From: Cohnella hashimotonis
Lineage (GTDB): Bacteria > Bacillota > Bacilli > Paenibacillales > Paenibacillaceae
DNA: 64,000 nt
Direction: 5' to 3'
Assembly (NCBI RefSeq): GCF_030014955.1
Contig: NZ_JAGRPV010000002.1
Location: 248,001-312,000 of the forward strand
Below are positions 35,142-44,015 of the stretch, piece after piece. Numbering within the stretch: position 1 is the first letter of the stretch; each line of letters opens with the position of its first letter. The position numbers and the translations under genes are program-made. The notes below the pieces were generated by a model. It was given only the letters and a program-made list of their open reading frames with translations, did no database searches and was not told the origin of the DNA.

Positions 35142-37850
35142 ATGTCTGAATCGAAGTTTAACATTCTGAGAGCCGCTAGAGTCGTATGTATACCGATGTT
35201 GGCCGGGACGCTTGTCGTTGCTTCGTTCGCGGGCACCGGGTTGGCGCCGTTTGCGCAGCTGCAACCGGGCGTAGCCTCGGCGGCCACGGCGGCGGTCACG
35301 TACAAGCTGGTGAAGTCCGCGGAGGCCATCGTGACGTCGGGCGTCAAGCAGATCAACTATAGCTGGGTGCCTTCCGATACGAAAAAGAGCACGGTGCTCG
35401 TCCACGTCATGCAGATCGATCTGACGAATCCGTACGTACAGATGAACGCCATGAGCGGCAAGGCCGGCAGCGTCACAACCGGTCAATCGGTCGGGGCCAT
35501 GACGAAGGCGACCGGCGCGGTGGCGGGCGTGAACGGGGATGTGTTCCAGACGGGCACCACGAGTGAAGGCGCGCCGCTTGGAGCGGAGCTGGTGTCGGGA
35601 CAGTTGATCGTCGCGCCGACGCAGCTGCAGGGAATGTATGCTTTTGCGCTGACGAAGGACAAGACGCCGATTATCGATCAGTTTGCGTTTTCGGGCAGCG
35701 TGCAGGCAGCCAATGGGGCGCAGTTCAAGTTGTCGGGACTTAATAACTCCTCCTATACGACGTATCCGGACAAGACCGCGAGCCACGTGAACGCGTTGTA
35801 CATCTACACGAGCGCATGGACGGCTGCCAATCGCCCTTCCAACAGCGGCACGACGCCGATGGAGGCGCTGGTCGTGGACGGCACGGTGACGGAGATCGGC
35901 GACGGCGTGCAGATTCTGACGCCGATTCCGGCGAACGGCTACATTCTGCGCGGGCACAAGGGGAAGGACTCCGGCAACTTCATTCTCAACAATCTGCCGG
36001 TCGGCGCGAAGGTGACGAGCGCGTACAATCTGGTGTCGCAGACGAGCGGCAAGACGTACAGCGAGAGCGACTTCCAGATGATCGTGAGCGGGCACACGCT
36101 GCTGATGGATGGCGGCAAGGCTTCGGCGTTCAGCCGGGACGTCAGCGGCGTCAGCGGTTCGTCCAACACGGCCCGCACGGCAGTGGGGTATGCGAAGGAC
36201 GGCAAGACGGCTTATCTTGTGACGGTTGAAAAGTATGGGACCAGCAACGGCGCTACGCTGGCTGATTTCCAGAAGATCCTGACATCGCTTGGCGTATGGA
36301 AAGCGGTCAATCTGGACGGCGGCGGATCGACGACGATGATCACGAGGCCGCTCGGCGAGACGGCGACGACGCTGGCGCACTCGACGACTTACGGCACGAC
36401 ACAGCGGGCTGTGGCTGACGGCATCGGGGTATTCACGATCGCGCCTGCAGGCGAGACCAAGGGCATTACGGTCAGCGGGGCGAAGACGCTGTTCATCGGC
36501 CAGCAGGCGACCTATTCGCTCAAGGCGTACGACACGTACTACAACCCGGTCGATCCGGGAGGCTTGACGGCCTCGTGGAGCGTGAGCGGCGGGCTCGGCA
36601 GCTTCGCAAGCGGCGTTTTGACGGCGTCCAAGGCGGGCACGGGCGAGCTGACGGTCAAGTCCGGCGCCGCGAGCGACAAGGCGAGCATCGAGGTGATCGG
36701 CGGCTCGCAGATCAATCAGCTCAAGGCGAGCCCCAATACGACCGTGCTTCAGCAGGGAGCGAAGATCACGGTCAAGCTGACGGCGACGCTCGCGGACGGC
36801 CGCACGCTCGAGGTGCCGGCGGACTCGGTGAAATGGGAGTTCAAGGGCTTCACGGCGGCTGCGAGCGGCGGCGTCATCACGATCGGCGCAGTCGGCGCAG
36901 AGACGAAGACCGGCTACGCGATCGCCAGATATGACGGCTTCTCGACGGCATTCGCGCTGAGCGCAGGGGCGGAGAAGAGCTTCGAGACGTTTGAAAACGC
37001 AGCTTACCCGGTGACGTTCGATCAGCTCCCGGCGGAGACGACAGGCACGGCCGCGATCGTCACGGGACTGCCGGGACGCGAGACGTCGAAGGCGCTGCAG
37101 CTGACCTACGACTTTACGGCCGGCACCGGAGACCGCTTCGCCTACGCGCTGCCGAACGGCAGCGCGGGCCTGGCGATCACGGGCAGCCCGAGCGCGCTGA
37201 CGCTGGACGTCTACGGCGATGGCTCCAACAACTGGCTGCGCGCCGAGTTCAAGGACAAGGACGGCAAGCTGGCGCGCTTGGACATCGCCAAGGTGACCGA
37301 CTGGATCGGCTGGAAGCAGATCCGCGTCGATCTGTCTGGCAGCGGCATCACTTATCCGGCGACGCTCACCAGGCTTTATGTCGTTGACCTGGCCGAGGGA
37401 CAGGACGAGCGCGCGACGACGGGGGCGGTTGCTTTTGACAACCTGTCGCTCCAGTACCCGTCGGCCGTCGACGACGGCGCGCAGTCGAATATCGTGCTCC
37501 AGCTGGGTCAAAAGTCCGCTACGGTAGACGGCAAGAACGTGGCGCTCGACATCGCGCCGCTGCTGCTGAACGGGACGACGTATCTGCCGCTGCGGTTCGT
37601 GTCCGACGCGCTTGGCGCGGATATCGGCTGGGACCAGGCGGCGCAGAAGGCGACCGTCACGGGAGGCGGCAAGCTCGTCGAGCTGTGGGTAGGCAAGCCG
37701 GACCTGCTCAATACGGGCGTCCGCGCGACGGCCGCTGCGACCCCGATCCTGCGAAGCGGCAGAGTGCTCGTGCCGGTGCGCGTCGTTTCCACGGAGCTCG
37801 GGCGCAAGGTCGGGTGGGACCAGAAGACCAAGACGATTACAATTCGCTAA
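35142..37850 (+). CDS. Exported phosphodiester-glycosidase (NAGPA)-domain protein with stalk domain
   Basis: 902 residues. N-terminal signal/anchor at about 8-45. The phosphodiester glycosidase domain (about 120-430) has 'GVNGDVFQTGTTSEGAPLG', 'DGGKASAFSR', 'RTAVGYAKDGKTAYLVTV' and the hallmark 'AVNLDGGGSTTM'. Relatives remove sugars from phosphodiesters or act in exopolysaccharide metabolism. Next are a beta-sandwich/Ig-like region (about 440-600), a carbohydrate-binding-like sandwich (about 612-775), and a stalk domain pair at the end ('YLPLRFVSDALGADIGWD', 'LVPVRVVSTELGRKVGWD'). TTG at 35133 is an alternative start, closer to GGGAG. Wall-polymer trimming is plausible but unproven. Confidence 0.88.
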   Translation: MSESKFNILRAARVVCIPMLAGTLVVASFAGTGLAPFAQLQPGVASAATAAVTYKLVKSAEAIVTSGVKQINYSWVPSDTKKSTVLVHVMQIDLTNPYVQMNAMSGKAGSVTTGQSVGAMTKATGAVAGVNGDVFQTGTTSEGAPLGAELVSGQLIVAPTQLQGMYAFALTKDKTPIIDQFAFSGSVQAANGAQFKLSGLNNSSYTTYPDKTASHVNALYIYTSAWTAANRPSNSGTTPMEALVVDGTVTEIGDGVQILTPIPANGYILRGHKGKDSGNFILNNLPVGAKVTSAYNLVSQTSGKTYSESDFQMIVSGHTLLMDGGKASAFSRDVSGVSGSSNTARTAVGYAKDGKTAYLVTVEKYGTSNGATLADFQKILTSLGVWKAVNLDGGGSTTMITRPLGETATTLAHSTTYGTTQRAVADGIGVFTIAPAGETKGITVSGAKTLFIGQQATYSLKAYDTYYNPVDPGGLTASWSVSGGLGSFASGVLTASKAGTGELTVKSGAASDKASIEVIGGSQINQLKASPNTTVLQQGAKITVKLTATLADGRTLEVPADSVKWEFKGFTAAASGGVITIGAVGAETKTGYAIARYDGFSTAFALSAGAEKSFETFENAAYPVTFDQLPAETTGTAAIVTGLPGRETSKALQLTYDFTAGTGDRFAYALPNGSAGLAITGSPSALTLDVYGDGSNNWLRAEFKDKDGKLARLDIAKVTDWIGWKQIRVDLSGSGITYPATLTRLYVVDLAEGQDERATTGAVAFDNLSLQYPSAVDDGAQSNIVLQLGQKSATVDGKNVALDIAPLLLNGTTYLPLRFVSDALGADIGWDQAAQKATVTGGGKLVELWVGKPDLLNTGVRATAAATPILRSGRVLVPVRVVSTELGRKVGWDQKTKTITIR

Positions 37851-37998
37851 TCTTGCGCAGCCAGACCTAGTCGGCCCGTCCACGTCGCACGCAAATATGA
37901 TATGATGGAGGCATACCTTGTCTCCATTCAAGCCCGCCGGGGCTGGAAGCGTGCGACGCGAGACGGTCCGGAGTAGGGCGCGGAGGGGAGTTGCTCGA

Positions 37999-39177
37999 TT
38001 GGACTATCGGGTTGAACAGATTGACCGGGTTATACAGAACGCGATGCGCGTCATGGAAGACAGCAAGATGCAAGTATTCGAGATCTGTGAGGCTGCGAGA
38101 CGCGAGCTTGTATCGCTGGGCAAGGAACTGGAGAACGTTCTGAAAGAGACCTCCACGACGATCGACAAGGTCGATTCTCTCGAGCGGGACTACAAGCTAT
38201 CGCGCATCCGGCTCACCGAGGTGAGCAGGGATTTCGTACGTTTCTCGGAGAAAGACATCAAGTCCGCCTACGAAAAGGCAACTCAGCTTCAGCTGGATCT
38301 GACCGTGTATCGGGAAAAAGAGAACTATCTGAAGGCGCGCCGGGACGACCTGCAGAGCCGCGTTCGCAACGTGGAGCTGTCCATCGAGCGGGCGGAGATG
38401 ATCGGCTCGCAGATGAACGTCGTGCTGGATTACTTCTCGGGTGATTTGAACCAGGTTACCCGCATTCTCGAATCCGCGAAGAACCGCCAGCTGATCGGTC
38501 TCAAGATCATTCTCGCCCAGGAAGAAGAGCGCAGGCGCATGGCCCGGGAGATTCACGACGGTCCCGCCCAATCGCTCGCGAATCTGGTGCTGCGGACCGA
38601 AATTGCCGAGAGAATGCTGGATACGAAGGATTTGGAGCTTGTGCGCAGCGAATTGGTCGATTTAAAATCGCAGATACGTTCCGGACTGGGGGAGATTCGC
38701 AAAATCATATTCAACCTTCGGCCGATGGCGCTGGACGATCTGGGTCTTATCCCTACGCTTCGCAAGTTCGTGCAGGACTACGAGGAGCGCACTTCCATCC
38801 GTTCCGTCTTCGAGACGAGCGGGCGGGAAAAGCGAATCTCGACCGCACTGGAAGCCGCGATGTTCAGGCTCGTGCAGGAGGCGTTCAACAATGCCTTCAA
38901 GCATGCCGAAGCATCGTACATGTCGCTCGATATCACCTATCTGGAAGAGACGATCCGGATGGTGATCAAGGACAACGGCAAAGGCTTCCATACCGATCTG
39001 GCGGAAGCGCAGGCGAAGAAGAATGCCAAGTTCGGACTCATGGGCATGAAGGAGCGCGTGGATCTGCTGATGGGAGAGATCGACATCGATTCGGCCATCG
39101 GGCAGGGCACCACGATTACGATTCAAGTACCTATCAAAGCCGAAATGCGGAAGGAGTTGGACATTAATGGAGAGTAA
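37999..39177 (+). CDS. degS: Two-component sensor histidine kinase DegS
   Basis: 392 residues, close to Bacillus DegS (385), and likewise cytoplasmic without membrane segments. The N-terminal 'DYRVEQIDRVIQNAMRVMEDSK' (in part) and 'FEICEAARRE' match DegS. A long coiled coil covers about 50-170. The phospho-acceptor is His186 in 'AREIHDGPAQSLANL', and the ATPase has 'QEAFNNAFKHA' and 'DNGKGF'. Start: TTG at 37999, 10 bases after GGAGGGG; an earlier frame from 37918 lacks conservation. Phosphorylates DegU, linking motility, competence and secreted enzymes. Overlaps degU by 11 bases. Confidence 0.96.
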   Translation: MDYRVEQIDRVIQNAMRVMEDSKMQVFEICEAARRELVSLGKELENVLKETSTTIDKVDSLERDYKLSRIRLTEVSRDFVRFSEKDIKSAYEKATQLQLDLTVYREKENYLKARRDDLQSRVRNVELSIERAEMIGSQMNVVLDYFSGDLNQVTRILESAKNRQLIGLKIILAQEEERRRMAREIHDGPAQSLANLVLRTEIAERMLDTKDLELVRSELVDLKSQIRSGLGEIRKIIFNLRPMALDDLGLIPTLRKFVQDYEERTSIRSVFETSGREKRISTALEAAMFRLVQEAFNNAFKHAEASYMSLDITYLEETIRMVIKDNGKGFHTDLAEAQAKKNAKFGLMGMKERVDLLMGEIDIDSAIGQGTTITIQVPIKAEMRKELDINGE

Positions 39178-39901
39178 GAATTCGAACATCGCCTCGGGCC
39201 GCAAGATTCAAGTCCTCCTTGCCGACGACCACCAACTGTTCCGCGAGGGACTGAAGCGCATCTTGAACATGGAGCCCGACCTGGAGGTGATCGGCGAATG
39301 CGGAGACGGCATCCAGGTGCTGGAGTTCTGCAATCGGCAAAAACCGGACGTCGTGCTGCTGGATATTAACATGCCGACCGAGAACGGCGTGATCGCCACG
39401 GAGAAGCTTCGCGACATTTTCCCCGAGATCAAGGTCATCATCCTGTCCATCCACGACGACGAGAGCTATGTGTTCGAGACGCTGCGGAAGGGCGCTACCG
39501 GCTACCTGCTCAAGGACATGGAGGCCGAGTCGCTCGTTGACGCGATCCGCACGGTCGCCAACGGCCATGCCTATATCCACCCGAAGGTCACCGGCAAGCT
39601 CATCAACCAGCTGCGCCGCATGACGTATCTGGACGAGATCGGCGCCGCCTCGGGTGCCGCCGCAAGCCGCGAGACGATCACGAAGTTCGTGCCGCGGGGC
39701 AACAATCCGCTCACGCGCCGCGAAGCCGAAGTGCTGCGCCTCATGGCGGAGGGCAAGAGCAACAAGAACATCGGCGAGAGCCTGTTCATCAGCGAAAAGA
39801 CGGTCAAGAACCACGTCAGCAGCATCCTGCAGAAGATGGAAGTCGACGACCGCACGCAAGCCGTCATTAACTCGATCAAGTTCGGCTGGGTGACGCTGTA
39901 A
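39167..39901 (+). CDS. degU: Response regulator DegU
   Basis: 244 residues. Receiver domain about 12-130 with acidic pocket 'LLADDHQLFREGL', phospho-acceptor Asp66 in 'VLLDINMP', and Lys near 118 ('YLLKDM'). A LuxR/NarL helix-turn-helix at about 178-240 contains 'LTRREAEVLRLMAEGKSNK' and 'SEKTVKNHVSSILQKM'. The N-terminus has about ten more residues than Bacillus DegU. In Bacillus, DegU controls degradative enzymes, competence (next to comF here) and flagellar genes. Confidence 0.96.
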   Translation: MESKNSNIASGRKIQVLLADDHQLFREGLKRILNMEPDLEVIGECGDGIQVLEFCNRQKPDVVLLDINMPTENGVIATEKLRDIFPEIKVIILSIHDDESYVFETLRKGATGYLLKDMEAESLVDAIRTVANGHAYIHPKVTGKLINQLRRMTYLDEIGAASGAAASRETITKFVPRGNNPLTRREAEVLRLMAEGKSNKNIGESLFISEKTVKNHVSSILQKMEVDDRTQAVINSIKFGWVTL

Positions 39902-40243
39902 AGGCTTATCGCAAGATCGCAGCAGCAGGTATCATACATATGGCAAGTCGCTAAGGCGCCCTCCGACGATCGGCAGATCGTGCGGGGGCGTCTTTGGTTT
40001 GGAGCGATAAAGCTGCGCGTCTGCACCATGAGTAACTGTGAAAAGTCAATAACGGCGATTACAAAAGGCTTTACGTGCGTATCATTGCGAAACTAGTCTC
40101 CATTTGCGCGGCCGCGGACGACGGAACCGCCGAGCGCTGCGCGGCATATAGTGTCGCATAGCGGCGCGGCCTTTTCGGAAGAGCGTGTTTCTTCCGCAGT
40201 ACCGGGTACGGACCGCCGAGTTCACGCGAAGGAGGTGGGTCCC
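39902..40243. other. Intergenic region after degU
   Basis: 342 bases. Only the degU terminator (39956-39995) and, at the right end, a strong ribosome site AAGGAGGTG for the next gene are evident. A reading frame continues upstream of that gene to 40151 but has no ribosome site or recognisable protein. No RNA or repeat was seen. Confidence 0.5.
39956..39995 (+). terminator. degU terminator
   Basis: An imperfect GC-rich hairpin: inner stem CGATC/GATCG (39967-39971 with 39976-39980), outer GC arms, and a short T-rich tail. Confidence 0.65.
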
Positions 40244-40831
40244 ATGATCGGATTGCTGCTGTGGATCGCCGGATGCTACGCGGTTGCCGCGGCTTGCGCC
40301 TATCGGCTGCTGCGTCGTCGGCGCGGGCCGGTCGCCAGGCGGCATTATGTCATCGTGGCTTGCAATCACGAGGAGCAGATCGAATGGGTCATCCGCTCGC
40401 TCCGATATCAAGGCAGTCTGTCGGGGACGGATGTCGGCATTACCGTGCTGCTCGAGCCGGAGGCGGCGGACGGCACCGCGTCGATCGTGGAAAAGCTCGT
40501 GCGCACGGAGGCGGGCGTGAGTCTCATCCGCCAGCTGCCCGAGACGGGCGAGGATCGCGCGGAGGGGCGGAGACGCTGGGAAGAGGCGAAGAGGGCGTAT
40601 GCGGAGGCTTGGAGCGGTCCGGATACGGTGTGGATGGAGCTGTCGCGGAGCGGGAACAGTGAGGTTGACGGTCGTGGCGATGGCTTCGGAGGCGGATTTG
40701 GCGGCGGCTTGGGCGAAGGTGCGGGCCGCAGGGCGGGATACGGCACGGGGAGTGGAGCTGGGCATGGGTCCGGGCGCGGGGACGACGAAGGGCATTCGGA
40801 ATTGACATCTGTGACCGATCGTTTACAATAG
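40244..40831 (+). CDS. Small GT-A-like membrane protein of unknown role
   Basis: 195 residues. One N-terminal transmembrane helix (about 2-20), then 'HYVIVACNHEEQIEWVIRSL' (in part), which resembles the first strand and helix of GT2 enzymes, and 'GITVLLEPEAADGTASIVEKL', which resembles the second. No DxD or acceptor half is present. The tail from about 145 is Gly/Arg/Ser low complexity and may be disordered. Start: ATG at 40244 behind AAGGAGGTG. The 3' end carries a sigma-A promoter. A degenerate or partial glycosyltransferase fold; function unknown. Confidence 0.75.
   Translation: MIGLLLWIAGCYAVAAACAYRLLRRRRGPVARRHYVIVACNHEEQIEWVIRSLRYQGSLSGTDVGITVLLEPEAADGTASIVEKLVRTEAGVSLIRQLPETGEDRAEGRRRWEEAKRAYAEAWSGPDTVWMELSRSGNSEVDGRGDGFGGGFGGGLGEGAGRRAGYGTGSGAGHGSGRGDDEGHSELTSVTDRLQ
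40802..40829 (+). promoter_or_regulatory. Sigma-A promoter upstream of comFA
   Basis: TTGACA (40802-40807), a 16-base spacer and TACAAT (40824-40829), inside the last codons of the preceding gene. Transcripts would start near 40836 and meet the terminator at 40911 before comFA. Confidence 0.65.
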
Positions 40832-40910
40832 AAGTAATTGAATGGCTGATAGTGACCGAATGTGGTTAGCTGATGAATGACGCTTGTAAATCAAATATTG
40901 GAACGAGTGA

Positions 40911-40957
40911 AGCACACTCGCTGACGGCCCGAAGGCCGGAGCGGATGTGCTTTTTTT
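40911..40957 (+). terminator. Terminator or attenuator between promoter and comFA
   Basis: A long hairpin (40911-40929 with 40934-40951, one internal mismatch region) capped by GGCC-cgaa-GGCC and followed by seven T. Lying about 75 bases after the promoter start site, it could end a short RNA or regulate comFA. Confidence 0.85.
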
Positions 40958-41016
40958 GCGTTCCTCGCCTTCGCCGGAAGCGGGCATAAGATCGATTTTG
41001 TAAAGGGGATAAGAGA

Positions 41017-43179
41017 ATGAGGGCAATTGTGTATGCGGTGCGAATGACGACGGGATGGCAGGCTAGGTACACGGTGGATTGGGAGACGGACATGGCCTAT
41101 TGGCTGGATGCTAAATATCGTGAGTGCCTGGTGAAGGCATGGGGGCAGGAGGTTGGAGGCGGATTCGCTGTAGGGCGAGAGACGGCAAGCATGATTGTCA
41201 AAATGAAGCGCTCGCTTCCCTTAGGCGATGCCGAGGTTGGATGCAGCAAGATCCAAGCGAAGCTTGGCGGAAAAGGAGAGACGCTTGATGCAGGTGCCGT
41301 GGAGCGTATATTGTTGCGCGTGTTTGGCGGGGCTGAAGCTGCCCGCACGATTTATAGTTCGCACGTAGGCGTACCATTGCCGCCAGGTATAGGTTCTGGC
41401 TGCGAGTTGCTATTGCCCGTACCGGCCGGGGAATTGGGGCGCGGCGCCGAGGCGAGGCTTCAAGCGCTGCGGCTGCGGGTGATTGCGCCGCTGTTTCAGG
41501 GGCGCTCGCTGCTGCAGGCGGAAGCGGTGGCGCTGCTTGCCGAGCATGCGCCGGGGGTAACTTTAGGCGCCGGGCTGGCGGCGCTGGCGCAGCTGGGCGC
41601 CCTGATAGGCGCGCTGCGGCTCGGCGCGGCGGTCGCAGACGGCGCGCCGCGAGGCGCCGCGCGGCAGAGCGGGCGCCTGCGCTGCCGGCGGTGCGGCAGC
41701 GGCGAAGCGGCCATGCGGCGCTCGGCGTGCGCCGCTTGCGGGAGCGGCGCCTGCGCCGTCTGCGAGGCGTGCCTCGCGCTCGGCCGCAGCCGCGCGTGCG
41801 GGCTGCTCGTGCGCGGCCCGGCGCCCGCGGCTTCGCCGCTCGGTCTGGGCTTGGCCGGGGCGGCCGGCCCGGCCGCGGCGGACATATGCGCGCGTTGGGG
41901 GCTTAGCCCCGCGCAGCGGGTCGCGTCGGAGCAGGCGGTGCGCTTCCTGCTGGGCGGGCGCGAGCCGGGCGCCGAAGCGGAGCCCGGCCAGAGCACATTC
42001 GGCCCAACGGCTCCCCGCGCCGGCCGTTCTATATTTCGCTTCCGTCGCCGTTCTGCCGCTCTCTCCGGATCGGAGCAGACGCCGCCGCCGGAAGATCCGA
42101 TGGCGATTCAGCCTCGCTCCTTCTTGTTATGGGCGGTCACCGGCGCCGGCAAGACCGAGATGATCTTCCCGCTGCTGGACGCAGTGCTGAGCGCGGGTGG
42201 CAGGGCTTTGCTGGCGACGCCTCGTAGAGACGTCGTGCTCGAGCTTGCGCCGCGGCTGGCCAAGGCGTTTCCGGCGCGCAGCATCGCCGTGCTCTATGGC
42301 GGCAGTGGCGAACGTTGGCAGCAGGCGGAGCTGACGCTGGCGACTACGCATCAGCTGATGCGCTTCGGCCAGGCGTTCGACCTCGTGCTGATTGACGAGC
42401 TCGATGCTTTTCCCTACCATGGCGACCCCATGCTTCACCATGCGGCTGCCGCAGCCCGGAAGCCCGACGGTTCCACCGTGCTTTTGAGCGCGACCCCGCC
42501 GCCGGCGCTGCGTCGGGCGGTCCGTTTTGGACGTTTGCCATGCGCGCGGGTTCCGGTTCGCTACCATAGGCATCCGCTGCCTATGCCAAGGATCATGTGC
42601 ATGCCTCCGCTGCATCGTTGGAGTGTCGAGGCTGCAGCCGCATCTTCCGAGAAGCGCCCGGACCTTAGACAGCGTTTGGCGGGCAGGCAGGCTGCAGCGT
42701 TATTCGCTTGCATCGCCTCTTCGCTGGCACGCGGCGCCCAGGTTTTTGTGTTCGTTCCCTACATCAAGCAGATCGATTCGCTGGTGGCGCTGTTCCGCAG
42801 GCAGGCTCCAGTCTGGGGGATATCGCCGGCGTTCATCGACGGCACCTCCTCCCAGGACGATGGGCGCAGGGACAAAGTCGTGGCTTTCCGGGAGCGCGAG
42901 CTCCGTCTCCTCGTGACGACGACCATTCTCGAACGCGGCGTAACCGTGCCGCGCAGCGACGTCTTTATTCTCGACGCGCACGCCAAGCTGTTCGACGAAG
43001 CGGCGCTCGTCCAGATGGCGGGGCGCGCCGGCCGCTCCGCGGATGACCCGGCCGGCCGCGTATTCTTCTATGCCGCGCACCGGACCCAAGCATTGACCGG
43101 CGCGATCCGGCAGGTGGCTGCGATGAATCGTCTTGCGCTGCGCGGCGGATATTTGCTTGAGCAAGGTTCAAACCGATGA
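41017..43179 (+). CDS. comFA: Competence DNA-uptake ATPase/helicase ComFA
   Basis: 720 residues, longer than Bacillus ComFA (about 460) because of an N-terminal region of about 200 residues and a long, very GC-rich middle. A four-cysteine zinc finger lies at about 226-250 ('RCRRCGSG', 'CAACGSGACAVCEAC'). Walker A 'VTGAGKTEM' is near 375 and the DEAD-box variant 'LIDELDAFPY' near 457. Motif III is 'LLSATPPP', and helicase C-terminal motifs are 'TTTILERGVTVPRSDV' and 'QMAGRAGRS'. It pulls single-stranded DNA into the cytoplasm during transformation. Start: ATG 41017 with a weak purine-rich site. Overlaps comFC (ATGA). Confidence 0.93.
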   Translation: MRAIVYAVRMTTGWQARYTVDWETDMAYWLDAKYRECLVKAWGQEVGGGFAVGRETASMIVKMKRSLPLGDAEVGCSKIQAKLGGKGETLDAGAVERILLRVFGGAEAARTIYSSHVGVPLPPGIGSGCELLLPVPAGELGRGAEARLQALRLRVIAPLFQGRSLLQAEAVALLAEHAPGVTLGAGLAALAQLGALIGALRLGAAVADGAPRGAARQSGRLRCRRCGSGEAAMRRSACAACGSGACAVCEACLALGRSRACGLLVRGPAPAASPLGLGLAGAAGPAAADICARWGLSPAQRVASEQAVRFLLGGREPGAEAEPGQSTFGPTAPRAGRSIFRFRRRSAALSGSEQTPPPEDPMAIQPRSFLLWAVTGAGKTEMIFPLLDAVLSAGGRALLATPRRDVVLELAPRLAKAFPARSIAVLYGGSGERWQQAELTLATTHQLMRFGQAFDLVLIDELDAFPYHGDPMLHHAAAAARKPDGSTVLLSATPPPALRRAVRFGRLPCARVPVRYHRHPLPMPRIMCMPPLHRWSVEAAAASSEKRPDLRQRLAGRQAAALFACIASSLARGAQVFVFVPYIKQIDSLVALFRRQAPVWGISPAFIDGTSSQDDGRRDKVVAFRERELRLLVTTTILERGVTVPRSDVFILDAHAKLFDEAALVQMAGRAGRSADDPAGRVFFYAAHRTQALTGAIRQVAAMNRLALRGGYLLEQGSNR

Positions 43180-43940
43180 TCGCGGCGGTAATGAAGTTCA
43201 TCTATCGTCTCTTTCAGCCGGTTCCTTCGGTTTGTCCGTGCTGCGGCAAGGAAGGCAGGGGCGTCGCCTCCGCTGCCTCGGTCATGCCCATTCGCCATCC
43301 TGAGGCGCGGGCGGCGCTGAACGCGCTTTGCGCCTCTTGCCGAGCCAAAGTGCCCTGGATCCTGGAAATCGCATGTCCGACCTGCGGCCGCTCGGAGCGG
43401 TGCGGCGATTGCCCGCGGCGAGCGAAGCTGTACTTTACGTCAAGCCGATCGGCCGTCCGCTACGAAGGCGATATGAAGGAACTGCTCGCAGCTTACAAAT
43501 ACCAGGGTGCCGAACGGCTCGCGCCAATTATGGCCGCCATGCTCGCATCTGCTTTCGAGAGAATCGCTTCTATGCACGATCGGCCGTTCGATCTGGTTAC
43601 GGCCGTTCCGCTCTCTGACATGCGGCTGGCGGAGCGGGGATTTAACCAGGCCGAGCGAATGGCGGCTATTTTGGCCGGCTGGTACGGATTGCCGTACGCC
43701 AACCTGCTCGTCCGCACGCGCGATAGCGACAAGCAGAGCCTTAAGGGCCGTGGGGCGCGGATTCGGGACATGCGCGGACTGTTCCGCGCTGCTGCCCGGA
43801 CGGATTCGGCGACGAGAAAGAGAATCCTCCTCGTCGACGACATCTATACGACCGGGAGCACGATGAACGAATGCGCGCATGCGCTGCTGCAGGCTTTTCC
43901 CGAGGCCGAGATTCATGGGCTCGCGTGGGCGAGAGCGTGA
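43176..43940 (+). CDS. comFC: ComFC, phosphoribosyltransferase-like competence protein
   Basis: 254 residues. An N-terminal zinc finger has 'CPCCGKEG', 'CASCRAK' and 'CPTCGRSERCGDC'. A type-I phosphoribosyltransferase fold has the PRPP-binding 'ILLVDDIYTTGSTM' at about 217-231. Needed for DNA uptake in Bacillus and thought to work with ComFA. The start overlaps the comFA stop; an ATG at 43191 is possible. The small comFB gene found between the two in Bacillus is absent. Confidence 0.95.
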   Translation: MIAAVMKFIYRLFQPVPSVCPCCGKEGRGVASAASVMPIRHPEARAALNALCASCRAKVPWILEIACPTCGRSERCGDCPRRAKLYFTSSRSAVRYEGDMKELLAAYKYQGAERLAPIMAAMLASAFERIASMHDRPFDLVTAVPLSDMRLAERGFNQAERMAAILAGWYGLPYANLLVRTRDSDKQSLKGRGARIRDMRGLFRAAARTDSATRKRILLVDDIYTTGSTMNECAHALLQAFPEAEIHGLAWARA

Positions 43941-43950
43941 CCGCAGAAGG

Positions 43951-43979
43951 TTACAACTTTTTCCCTTTCATGCTAGAAT
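43951..43979 (+). promoter_or_regulatory. Sigma-A promoter of yvyF
   Basis: TTACAA (43951-43956), a 17-base spacer and TAGAAT (43974-43979), 37 bases before the GTG start. Confidence 0.55.
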
Positions 43980-44015
43980 AACAGTATTCACAAGTTTGAT
44001 CGGGAGGGCTCTCAA

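Noticed and set aside
37898..37908. Double TATGAT as a degS promoter
   Set aside because: Two overlapping -10 matches exist, but no acceptable -35 lies 16-18 bases upstream.
35139..37931. 930-codon open frame on the minus strand
   Set aside because: It mirrors the phosphodiester-glycosidase gene in GC-rich DNA, is very Arg-rich, has no ribosome site and no recognisable motif, whereas the plus-strand product has clear domains.
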